Assembly: GCA_963691705.1 (NCBI GenBank)
Contig: OY829541.1
Span: 42,797,661 to 42,861,660 of the forward strand
Source: Viola odorata
Taxonomy: Eukaryota; Streptophyta; Magnoliopsida; Malpighiales; Violaceae
Length of the DNA stretch: 64,000 nt
Direction: 5' to 3'
In this document: positions 1 through 11,200 of the stretch, in pieces
Layout: every line of letters begins with the position of its first letter
How positions within the stretch are numbered: the first letter of the stretch is position 1
The notes under the pieces: generated by a model
Told to the model about the DNA's origin: nothing
Seen by the model: the letters and a program-made list of their open reading frames with translations, nothing else
The model's database searches: none
Made by a program: the position numbers and the translations under genes

Positions 1-1362
1 CGCCCCCACATACACCTTGTCATTTTAAAAGTTGTGATTGGTCACGTCCCCATATCTTGTCTGTGTAGTGTTGTGATAGGTCACGTCCCCACATACACCT
101 TGTTATTTTAAAAGTTGTGATTGGTCACGTCCCCACATCTTGTCTGTTTAGTGTTATGATAGGTCACGTCCCCACATATACCTTGTCATTTTAAAAGTTG
201 TGATTGGTCACGTCCCCACATCTTGTCTGTGTAGTGTTGTGATAGGTCACGTCCCCACATACACCTTGTCATTTAAAAAGTTGTGATTGGTCACGTCCCC
301 ACATCCTGTCTGTTTAGTTTTGTGATAGGTCACGTCCCCACATACACCTTGTCATTTAAAAAGTTGTGATTGGTCACGTCCCCACATCTTGTCTGTTTAG
401 TGTTGTGATAGGTCACGCCCCCACATACACCTTGTCATTTAAAAAGTTGTGATTGGTCACGTCCCCACATCTTGTCTGTTTAGTGTTGTGATAGGTCACG
501 CCCCCACATACACCTTGTCATTTTAAAAGTTGTGATTGGTCACGTCCCCACATCTTGTCTGTTTAGTGTTGTGATTGGTCACGTCCCCACATACACCTTG
601 TCATTTAAAAAGTTGTGATTGGTCACGTCCCCACATCTTGTCTGTTTAGTGATGTGATAGGTCACGTCCCCACATACACCATGTCATTTAAAAAGTTGTG
701 ATTGGTCACATCCCCACATCTTGTCTGTTTAGTGTTGTGATAGGTCACGTCCCCACATACACCTTGTCATTTAAAAAGTTGTGATTGGTCACGTCCCCAC
801 ATCTTGTCTGTTTAGTGTTGTGATAGGTCACGCCCCCACATACACCTTGTCATTTTAAAAGTTGTGATTGGTCACGTCCCCACATCTTGTCTGTTTAGTG
901 TTGTGATAGGTCACGCCCCAACATACACCTTGTCATTTTAAAAGTTGTGATTGGTCACGTCCCCATATCTTGTCTGTGTAGTGTTGTGATAGGTCACGTC
1001 CCCACATACACCTTGTCATTTTAAAAGTTGTGATTGGTCACGTCCCCACATCTTGTCTGTTTAGTGTTATGATAGGTCACGTCCCCACATACACCTTGTC
1101 ATTTTAAAAGTTGTGATTGGTCACGTCCCCACATCCTGTCTGTTTAGTTTTGCGATAGGTCACGTCCCCACATACACCTTGTCATTTAAAAAGTTGTGAT
1201 TGGTCACGTCCCCACATCTTGTCTGTTTAGTGTTGTGATAGGTCACTCCCCCACATACACCTTGTCATTTAAAAAGTTGTGATTGGTCACGTCCCCACAT
1301 CTTGTCTGTGTAGTGTTGTGATTGGTCACGTCCCCACATCTTGTCTGTTTAGTGTTGTGATA

Positions 1363-1431
1363 GGTCACGTCCCCACATACACCTTGGCATTTAAAAAGTT
1401 GCCCACATCTTGTCTGTGTAGTGTTGTGATA
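1363..1431 (+). repeat. A' fusion unit, 69 bp (reference example)
   Basis: The first 39 bp are an A monomer with CCTTGGCATTT instead of CCTTGTCATTT, ending AAAAAGTTG. This joins directly to CCCACATCTTGTCTGTGTAG, the last 30 bp of a B monomer. Compared with an intact A-B dimer (83 bp), 14 bp (TGATTGGTCACGTC) are missing, including a CCAAT-type motif and a CpG. The resulting 69 bp is a multiple of three, so reading frames pass through it. The T-to-G change and the deletion travel together in nearly every copy, pointing to one origin and later spread. Confidence 0.95.
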
Positions 1432-1509
1432 GGTCACGTCCCCACATCTTGTCTGTGTAGTGTTGTGATAGGTCACGTCCCCACATCTTGTCTGTTTAGT
1501 GTTGTGATA

Positions 1510-1553
1510 GGTCACGTCCCCACATACACCTTGTCATTTAAAAAGTTGTGATT
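1510..1553 (+). repeat. Type A monomer, 44 bp (reference example)
   Basis: Reference A unit, counted from GGTCAC. It starts with GGTCACGTCCCCACAT, continues with a 19-bp A-specific part (ACACCTTGTC then a TTTAAAAA tract), and ends in GTTGTGATT. Main variants: CGCCCCC for CGTCCCC at the start, found almost only in A; TTTTAAAA for TTTAAAAA; CCATGTC for CCTTGTC; ACAAACACC or ACATATACC for ACATACACC; TTTGAAAA at about 52.69, 52.78 and 54.48 kb. A almost always ends in GATT; a GATA ending near 5215 is an exception at a duplication boundary. At 44 bp it shifts the reading frame, and its in-frame TGA ends most plus-strand open frames. Confidence 0.96.
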
Positions 1554-1569
1554 GGTCACGTCCCCACAT
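1545..1569 (+). promoter_or_regulatory. Shared 25-bp core with dyad and one CpG (example)
   Basis: The core spans the joint between neighbouring monomers and is common to A and B; the central part reads GTGATWGGTCACGTCCCC. It contains a short dyad (GTGA, four bases, TCAC) and one CpG. On the minus strand the W=T form gives GACCAATCA, which fits the NF-Y CCAAT consensus. The W=A form gives TGATAG, which fits the GATA-factor consensus, and AGGTCA, a nuclear-receptor half-site. These motifs are short and their presence does not show binding. A' fusions lack one core copy. Regulatory or centromeric use is inference only. Confidence 0.35.
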
Positions 1570-1592
1570 CTTGTCTGTTTAGTGTTGTGATA
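1554..1592 (+). repeat. Type B monomer, 39 bp (reference example)
   Basis: Reference B unit: the same GGTCACGTCCCCACAT start, a 14-bp B-specific part (CTTGTCTGTTTAGT) and the end GTTGTGATA. It is 5 bp shorter than A and shares the 25-bp core, so A and B look like diverged copies of one ancestral unit of about 40 bp (inference). Main variants: CTGTGTAG or CTTTTTAG for CTGTTTAG; CATATC for CACATC, mostly after an A with TTTTAAAA; GTTATGATA; GATGTGATA; GTGACAGG; CCTGTCTG with TTTTGTGATA or TTTTGCGATA; a 37-bp form with TTGTCGTTTAG; and CCTGTTCCG at 3904 and 5437. The final base is A or T. Confidence 0.96.
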
Positions 1593-3673
1593 GGTCACGT
1601 CCCCACATACACCATGTCATTTAAAAAGTTGTGATTGGTCACGTCCCCACATCTTGTCTTTTTAGTGTTGTGATAGGTCACGTCCCCACATACACCTTGT
1701 CATTTAAAAAGTTGTGATTGGTCACGTCCCCACATCTTGTCTGTGTAGTGTTGTGATTGGTCACGTCCCCACATCTTGTCTGTTTAGTGTTGTGATAGGT
1801 CACGTCCCCACATCTTGTCTGTTTAGTGTTGTGATAGGTCACGCCCCCACATACACCTTGTCATTTAAAAAGTTGTGATTGGTCACGTCCCCACATCTTG
1901 TCTGTTTAGTGTTATGATAGGTCACGTCCCCACATATACCTTGTCATTTTAAAAGTTGTGATTGGTCACGTCCCCACATCTTGTCTGTGTAGTGTTGTGA
2001 TAGGTCACGTCCCCACATACACCTTGTCATTTAAAAAGTTGTGATTGGTCACGTCCCCACATCCTGTCTGTTTAGTTTTGTGATAGGTCACGTCCCCACA
2101 TACACCTTGTCATTTAAAAAGTTGTGATTGGTCACGTCCCCACATCTTGTCTGTTTAGTGTTGTGATAGGTCACGCCCCCACATACACCTTGTCATTTTA
2201 AAAGTTGTGATTGGTCACGTCCCCACATCTTGTCTGTGTAGTGTTGTGATAGGTCACGTCCCCACATACACCTTGTCATTTAAAAAGTTGTGATTGGTCA
2301 CGTCCCCACATCCTGTCTGTTTAGTTTTGTGATAGGTCACGTCCCCACATACACCTTGTCATTTAAAAAGTTGTGATTGGTCACGTCCCCACATCTTGTC
2401 TGTGTAGTGTTGTGATTGGTCACGTCCCCACATCTTGTCTGTTTAGTGTTGTGATAGGTCACGTCCCCACATCTTGTCTGTTTAGTGTTGTGATAGGTCA
2501 CGCCCCCACATACACCTTGTCATTTAAAAAGTTGTGATTGGTCACGTCCCCACATCTTGTCTGTTTAGTGTTATGATAGGTCACGTCCCCACATATACCT
2601 TGTCATTTTAAAAGTTGTGATTGGTCACGTCCCCACATCTTGTCTGTGTAGTGTTGTGATAGGTCACGTCCCCACATACACCTTGTCATTTAAAAAGTTG
2701 TGATTGGTCACGTCCCCATATCTTGTCTGTGTAGTGTTGTGATAGGTCACGTCCCCACATACACCTTGTCATTTAAAAAGTTGTGATTGGTCACGTCCCC
2801 ACATCTTGTCTGTTTAGTGTTATGATAGGTCACGTCCCCACATATACCTTGTCATTTTAAAAGTTGTGATTGGTCACGTCCCCACATCTTGTCTGTGTAG
2901 TGTTGTGATAGGTCACGTCCCCACATACACCTTGTCATTTAAAAAGTTGTGATTGGTCACGTCCCCACATCCTGTCTGTTTAGTTTTGTGATAGGTCACG
3001 TCCCCACATACACCTTGTCATTTAAAAAGTTGTGATTGGTCACGTCCCCACATCTTGTCTGTTTAGTGTTGTGATAGGTCACGCCCCCACATACACCTTG
3101 TCATTTTAAAAGTTGTGATTGGTCACGTCCCCATATCTTGTCTGTGTAGTGTTGTGATAGGTCACGTCCCCACATACACCTTGTCATTTAAAAAGTTGTG
3201 ATTGGTCACGTCCCCACATCTTGTCTGTTTAGTGTTGTGATAGGTCACGTCCCCACATACACCATGTCATTTAAAAAGTTGTGATTGGTCACGTCCCCAC
3301 ATCTTGTCTGTTCAGTGTTGTGATAGGTCAGGCCCCCACATACACCTTGTCAATTTAAAAGTTGTGATTGGTCACGTCCCCATATCTTGTCTGTTTAGTG
3401 TTGTGATAGGTCACGTCCCCACATACACCTTGTCATTTAAAAAGTTGTGATTGGTCACGTCCCCATATCTTGTCTGTTTAGTGTTGTGATAGGTCACGTC
3501 CCCACATACACCTTGTCATTTAAAAAGTTGTGATTGGTCACGTCCCCACATCTTGTCTGTGTAGTGTTGTGATTGGTCACGTCCCCACATCTTGTCTGTT
3601 TAGTGTTGTGATAGGTCACGTCCCCACATACACCTTGGCATTTAAAAAGTTGCCCACATCTTGTCTGTGTAGT

Positions 3674-6525
3674 GTTGTGATAGGTCACGTCCCCACATCT
3701 TGTCTGTGTAGTGTTCTGATAGGACACGTCCCCACATCTTGTCTGTTTAGTGTTGTGATAGGTCACACCCCCGCATACACCTTGTCATTTTAAAAGTTAT
3801 GATTGGTCACGTCCCCACATCTTGTCTGTTTAGTGTTGTGATAGGTCACGTCCCCACATACACCTTGGCATTTAAAAAGTTGTGATTGGTCACGTCCCCA
3901 CATCCTGTTCCGTTTAGTGTTGTGATAGGTCACGTCCCCACATACACCTTGTCATTTAAAAAGTTGTGATTGGTCACGTCCCCACATCTTGTCTGTTTAG
4001 TGTTGTGATAGGTCACGCCCCCACATACACCTTGTCATTTAAAAAGTTGTGATTGGTCACGTCCCCACATCTTGTCTGTTTAGTGTTGTGATAGGTCACG
4101 CCCCCACATACACCTTGTCATTTTAAAAGTTGTGATTGGTCACGTCCACACATCTTGTCTGTTTAGTGTTGTGATAGGTCACGCCCCCACATACACCTTG
4201 TCATTTTAAAAGTTGTGATTGGTCACGTCCCCATATCTTGTCTGTGTAGTGTTGTGATAGGTCACGTCCCCACATACACCTTGTCATTTTAAAAGTTGTG
4301 ATTGGTCACGTCCCCACATCTTGTCTGTTTAGTGTTATGATAGGTCACGTCCCCACATATACCTTGTCATTTTAAAAGTTGTGATTGGTCACGTCCCCAC
4401 ATCTTGTCTGTGTAGTGTTGTGATAGGTCACGTCCCCACATACACCTTGTCATTTTAAAAGTTGTGATTGGTCACGTCCCCATATCTTGTCTGTTTAGTG
4501 TTGTGATTGGTCACGCCCCCACATACACCTTGTCATTTTAAAAGTTGTGATTGGTCACGTCCCCACATCTTGTCTGTTTAGTGTTATGATAGGTCACGCC
4601 CCCACATACACCTTGTCATTTTAAAAGTTGTGATTGGTCACGTCCCCACATCTTGTCTGTTTAGTGTTGTGATAGGTCACGCCCCCACATACACCTTGTC
4701 ATTTTAAAAGTTGTGATTGGTCACGTCCCCATATCTTGTCTGTGTAGTGTTGTGATAGGTCACGTCCCCACATACACCTTGTCATTTTAAAAGTTGTGAT
4801 TGGTCACGTCCCCATATCTTGTCTGTGTAGTGTTGTGATAGGTCACGTCCCCACATACACCTTGTCATTTTAAAAGTTGTGATTGGTCACGTCCCCATAT
4901 CTTGTCGTTTAGTGTTGTGATTGGTCACGTCCCCACATACACCTTGTCATTTAAAAAGTTGTGATTGGTCACGTCCCCACATCTTGTCTGTTTAGTGTTG
5001 TGATAGGTCACGCCCCCACATACACCTTGTCATTTTAAAAGTTGTGATTGGTCACGTCCCCATATCTTGTCTGTGTAGTGTTGTGATTGGTCACGTCCCC
5101 ACATACACCTTGTCATTTTAAAAGTTGTGATTGGTCACGTCCCCATATCTTGTCTGTGTAGTGTTGTGATAGGTCACGTCCCCACATACACCTTGTCATT
5201 TTAAAAGTTGTGATAGGTCACGTCCCCACATCTTGTCTGTGTAGTGTTCTGATAGGTCACGTCCCCACATCTTGTCTGTTTAGTGTTGTGATAGGTCACA
5301 CCCCCACATACACCTTGTCATTTTAAAAGTTATGATTGGTCACGTCCCCACATCTTGTCTGTTTAGTGTTGTGATAGGTCACGTCCCCACATACACCTTG
5401 GCATTTAAAAAGTTGTGATTGGTCACGTCCCCACATCCTGTTCCGTTTAGTGTTGTGATAGGTCACGTCCCCACATACACCTTGTCATTTAAAAAGTTGT
5501 GATTGGTCACGTCCCCACATCTTGTCTGTTTAGTGTTGTGATAGGTCACGCCCCCACATACACCTTGTCATTTAAAAAGTTGTGATTGGTCACGTCCCCA
5601 CATCTTGTCTGTTTAGTGTTGTGATAGGTCACGCCCCCACATACACCTTGTCATTTTAAAAGTTGTGATTGGTCACGTCCACACATCTTGTCTGTTTAGT
5701 GTTGTGATAGGTCACGCCCCCACATACACCTTGTCATTTTAAAAGTTGTGATTGGTCACGTCCCCATATCTTGTCTGTGTAGTGTTGTGATAGGTCACGT
5801 CCCCACATACACCTTGTCATTTTAAAAGTTGTGATTGGTCACGTCCCCACATCTTGTCTGTTTAGTGTTATGATAGGTCACGTCCCCACATATACCTTGT
5901 CATTTTAAAAGTTGTGATTGGTCACGTCCCCACATCTTGTCTGTGTAGTGTTGTGATAGGTCACGTCCCCACATACACCTTGTCATTTTAAAAGTTGTGA
6001 TTGGTCACGTCCCCATATCTTGTCTGTTTAGTGTTGTGATTGGTCACGCCCCCACATACACCTTGTCATTTTAAAAGTTGTGATTGGTCACGTCCCCACA
6101 TCTTGTCTGTTTAGTGTTATGATAGGTCACGCCCCCACATACACCTTGTCATTTTAAAAGTTGTGATTGGTCACGTCCCCACATCTTGTCTGTTTAGTGT
6201 TGTGATAGGTCACGCCCCCACATACACCTTGTCATTTTAAAAGTTGTGATTGGTCACGTCCCCACATCTTGTCTGTTTAGTGTTGTGATAGGTTATGCCC
6301 CAACATACACCTTGTCATTTTAAAAGTTGTGATTGGTCACGTCCCCATATCTTGTCTGTGTAGTGTTGTGATAGGTCACGTCCCCACATACACCTTGTCA
6401 TTTTAAAAGTTGTGATTGGTCACGTCCCCATATCTTGTCGTTTAGTGTTGTGATTGGTCACGTCCCCACATACACCTTGTCATTTAAAAAGTTGTGATTG
6501 GTCACGTCCCCACATCTTGTCTGTT
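3674..6525 (+). repeat. 1533-bp tandem duplication
   Basis: Copy 1 starts at about 3674 and copy 2 at about 5207. Shared private variants all sit exactly 1533 bp apart: GTTCTGATA (3716 and 5249), AAAGTTATG (3799 and 5332), CCTGTTCCG (3901 and 5434 at the CAT), GTCCACAC (4148 and 5681), the 37-bp B form (4907 and 6440). Homology of copy 2 runs to about 6525, with two divergent monomers near 6264-6300. The left edge of copy 2 lies in GTTGTGAT, where an A monomer switches to the GATA ending typical of B. This is what unequal exchange between an A and a B core would give. Confidence 0.85.
3844..3887 (+). repeat. A monomer with the A' base change but no deletion
   Basis: This 44-bp A monomer has CCTTGGCATTT, the substitution otherwise seen only in A' fusions, but is followed by the normal TGTGATTGGTCACGTC. 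A second example is 5377-5420, its partner in the 1533-bp duplication. It is either a relic of the A' precursor or a recombinant between an A' left half and an ordinary A right half; the sequence cannot decide. Confidence 0.88.
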
Positions 6526-8283
6526 TAGTGATGTGATAGGTCACGTCCCCACATACACCATGTCATTTAAAAAGTTGTGATTGGTCACGTCCCCACATCT
6601 TGTCTGTTTAGTGTTGTGATAGGTCACGTCCCCACATACACCTTGTCATTTAAAAAGTTGTGATTGGTCACGTCCCCACATCTTGTCTGTTTAGTGTTGT
6701 GATAGGTCACGCCCCCACATACACCTTGTCATTTTAAAAGTTGTGATTGGTCACGTCCCCACATCTTGTCTGTTTAGTGATGTGATAGGTCACGTCCCCA
6801 CATACACCATGTCATTTAAAAAGTTGTGATTGGTCACGTCCCCACATCTTGTCTGTTTAGTGTTGTGATAGGTCACGTCCCCACATACACCTTGTCATTT
6901 AAAAAGTTGTGATTGGTCACGTCCCCACATCTTGTCTGTTTAGTGTTGTGATAGGTCACGCCCCCACATACACCTTGTCATTTTAAAAGTTGTGATTGGT
7001 CACGTCCCCACATCTTGTCTGTTTAGTGTTGTGATAGGTCACGTCCCCACATACACCTTGTCATTTTAAAAGTTGTGATTGGTCACGTCCCCACATCTTG
7101 TCTGTTTAGTGTTATGATAGGTCACGTCCCCACATATACCTTGTCATTTTAAAAGTTGTGATTGGTCACGTCCCCACATCTTGTCTGTGTAGTGTTGTGA
7201 TAGGTCACGTCCCCACATACACCTTGTCATTTAAAAAGTTGTGATTGGTCACGTCCCCACATCCTGTCTGTTTAGTTTTGTGATAGGTCACGTCCCCACA
7301 TACACCTTGTCATTTAAAAAGTTGTGATTGGTCACGTCCCCACATCTTGTCTGTTTAGTGTTGTGATAGGTCACGCCCCCACATACACCTTGTCATTTAA
7401 AAAGTTGTGATTGGTCACGTCCCCACATCTTGTCTGTTTAGTGTTGTGATAGGTCACGCCCCCACATACACCTTGTCATTTTAAAAGTTGTGATTGGTCA
7501 CGTCCCCATATCTTGTCTGTTTAGTGTTGTGATTGGTCACGTCCCCACATACACCTTGTCATTTAAAAAGTTGTGATTGGTCACGTCCCCACATCTTGTC
7601 TGTTTAGTGATGTGATAGGTCACGTCCCCACATACACCATGTCATTTAAAAAGTTGTGATTGGTCACGTCCCCACATCTTGTCTGTTTAGTGTTGTGATA
7701 GGTCACGTCCCCACATACACCTTGTCATTTAAAAAGTTGTGATTGGTCACGTCCCCACATCTTGTCTGTTTAGTGTTGTGATAGGTCACGCCCCCACATA
7801 CACCTTGTCATTTTAAAAGTTGTGATTGGTCACGTCCCCACATCTTGTCTGTTTAGTGTTGTGATAGGTCATGCCCCAACATACACCTTGTCATTTTAAA
7901 AGTTGTGATTGGTCACGTCCCCATATCTTGTCTGTGTAGTGTTGTGGTAGGTCACGTCCCCACATACACCTTGTCATTTTAAAAGTTGTGATTGATCACG
8001 TCCCCACATCTTGTCTGTTTAGTGTTATGATAGGTCACGTCCCCACATATACCTTGTCATTTTAAAAGTTGTGATTGGTCACGTCCCCACATCTTGTCTG
8101 TGTAGTGTTGTGATAGGTCACGTCCCCACATACACCTTGTCATTTAAAAAGTTGTGATTGGTCACGTCCCCACATCCTGTCTGTTTAGTTTTGCGATAGG
8201 TCACGTCCCCACATACACCTTGTCATTTAAAAAGTTGTGATTGGTCACGTCCCCACATCTTGTCTGTTTAGTGTTGTGATAGG

Positions 8284-11200
8284 TCACTCCCCCACATACA
8301 CCTTGTCATTTAAAAAGTTGTGATTGGTCACGTCCCCACATCTTGTCTGTGTAGTGTTGTGATTGGTCACGTCCCCACATCTTGTCTGTTTAGTGTTGTG
8401 ATAGGTCACGTCCCCACATACACCTTGGCATTTAAAAAGTTGCCCACATCTTGTCTGTGTAGTGTTGTGATAGGTCACGTCCCCACATCTTGTCTGTGTA
8501 GTGTTGAGATAGGTCACGTCCCCACATCTTGTCTGTTTAGTGTTGTGATAGGTCACGTCCCCACATACACCTTGTCATTTAAAAAGTTGTGATTGGTCAC
8601 GTCCCCACATCTTGTCTGTTTAGTGTTGTGATAGGTCACGTCCCCACATACACCATGTCATTTAAAAAGTTGTGATTGGTCACGTCCCCACATCTTGTCT
8701 TTTTAGTGTTGTGATAGGTCACGTCCCCACAAACACCTTGTCATTTAAAAAGTTGTGATTGCTCACGTCCCCACATCTTGTCTGTGTAGTGTTGTGATTG
8801 GTCACGTCCCCACATCTTGTCTGTTTAGTGTTGTGATAGGTCACGTCCCCACATCTTGTCTGTTTAGTGTTGTGATAGGTCACGTCCCCACATCTTGTCT
8901 GTGTAGTGTTGTGATTGGTCACGTCCCCACATCTTGTCTGTTTAGTGTTGTGATAGGTCACGCCCCCACATACACCTTGTCATTTTAAAAGTTGTGATTG
9001 GTCACGTCCCCATATCTTGTCTTTTTAGTGTTGTGATAGGTCACGTCCCCACATACACCTTGTCATTTAAAAAGTTGTGATTGGTCACGTCCCCACATCT
9101 TGTCTGTGTAGTGTTGTGATTGGTCACGTCCCCACATCTTGTCTGTTTAGTGTTGTGATAGGTCACGTCCCCACATACACCTTGGCATTTAAAAAGTTGC
9201 CCACATCTTGTCTGTGTAGTGTTGTGATAGGTCACGTCCCCACATCTTGTCTGTGTAGTGTTGTGATAGGTCACGTCCCCACATACACCTTGTCATTTAA
9301 AAAGTTGTGATTGGTCACGTCCCCATATCTTGTCTGTGTAGTGTTGTGATTGGTCACGTCCCCACATCTTGTCTGTTTAGTGTTGTGATAGGTCACGTCC
9401 CCACATACACCTTGTCATTTAAAAAGTTGTGATTGGTCACGTCCCCACATCTTGTCTGTTTAGTGTTGTGATAGGTCACGTCCCCACATACACCATGTCA
9501 TTTAAAAAGTTGTGATTGGTCACGTCCCCACATCTTGTCTGTTTAGTGTTGTGATAGGTCACGTCCCCACATACACCTTGTCATTTAAAAAGTTGTGATT
9601 GGTCACGTCCCCACATCTTGTCTGTTTAGTGTTGTGATAGGTCACGTCCCCACATACACCTTGTCATTTAAAAAGTTGTGATTGGTCACGTCCCCACATC
9701 TTGTCTGTTTAGTGTTGTGATAGGTCACGTCCCCACATCTTGTCTGTGTAGTGTTGTGATAGGTCACGTCCCCACATCTTGTCTGTGTAGTGTTGTGATA
9801 GGTCACGTCCCCACATACACCTTGGCATTTAAAAAGTTGCCCACATCTTGTCTGTGTAGTGTTGTGATAGGTCACGTCCCCACATCTTGTCTGTGTAGTG
9901 TTGTGATTGGTCACGTCCCCACATCTTGTCTGTTTAGTGTTGTGATAGGTCACGTCCCCACATACACCTTGTCATTTAAAAAGTTGTGATTGGTCACGTC
10001 CCCACATCTTGTCTGTTTAGTGTTGTGATAGGTCACGCCCCCACATACACCTTGTCATTTTAAAAGTTGTGATTGGTCACGTCCCCACATCTTGTCTGTT
10101 TAGTGTTGTGATAGGTCACGCCCCCACATACACCTTGTCATTTTAAAAGTTGTGATTGGTCACGTCCCCATATCTTGTCTGTGTAGTGTTGTGATAGGTC
10201 ACGTCCCCACATACACCTTGTCATTTTAAAAGTTGTGATTGGTCACGTCCCCACATCTTGTCTGTTTAGTGTTATGATAGGTCACGTCCCCACATATACC
10301 TTGTCATTTTAAAAGTTGTGATTGGTCACGTCCCCACATCTTGTCTGTGTAGTGTTGTGATAGGTCACGTCCCCACATACACCTTGTCATTTAAAAAGTT
10401 GTGATTGGTCACGTCCCCACATCCTGTCTGTTTAGTTTTGTGATAGGTCACGTCCCCACATACACCTTGTCATTTAAAAAGTTGTGATTGGTCACGTCCC
10501 CACATCTTGTCTGTTTAGTGTTGTGATAGGTCACGCCCCCACATACACCTTGTCATTTAAAAAGTTGTGATTGGTCACGTCCCCACATCTTGTCTGTGTA
10601 GTGTTGTGATTGGTCACGTCCCCACATCTTGTCTGTTTAGTGTTGTGATAGGTCACGTCCCCACATACACCTTGGCATTTAAAAAGTTGCCCACATCTTG
10701 TCTGTGTAGTGTTGTGATAGGTCACGTCCCCACATCTTGTCTGTGTAGTGTTGTGATAGGTCACGGTCCCACATACACCTTGTCATTTAAAAAGTTGTGA
10801 TTGGTCACGTCCCCACATCTTGTCTGTTTAGTGTTGTGACAGGTCACGTCCCCACATACACCATGTCATTTAAAAAGTTGTGATTGGTCACGTCCCCACA
10901 TCTTGTCTGTTTAGTGTTGTGATAGGTCACGTCCCCACATACACCATGTCATTTAAAAAGTTGTGATTGGTCACGTCCCCACATCTTGTCTTTTTAGTGT
11001 TGTGATAGGTCACGTCCCCACAAACACCTTGTCATTTAAAAAGTTGTGATTGGTCACGTCCCCACATCTTGTCTGTGTAGTGTTGTGATTGGTCACGTCC
11101 CCACATCTTGTCTGTTTAGTGTTGTGATAGGTCACGTCCCCACATCTTGTCTGTTTAGTGTTGTGATAGGTCACGTCCCCACATCTTGTCTGTGTAGTGT

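Larger units (their letters stand above)
1..8283 (+). repeat. Dimer-dominated domain, left part
   Basis: Mostly strict A-B alternation (83-bp steps). A' modules occur only at 1363 and 3614, and short B runs near 1.74-1.85 and 2.40-2.50 kb. The run from about 3.8 to 8.28 kb has no A' fusion. The last part, from about 6.3 kb, recurs at 14.5 kb. Variants rare elsewhere occur here: CpG loss as GGTCACATCC near 705, GGTTATGCCCC near 6293, CACACCCCC near 3766 and 5299, GGTCAGGCCCC near 3330. There is no gene or other feature in this stretch. Confidence 0.85.
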
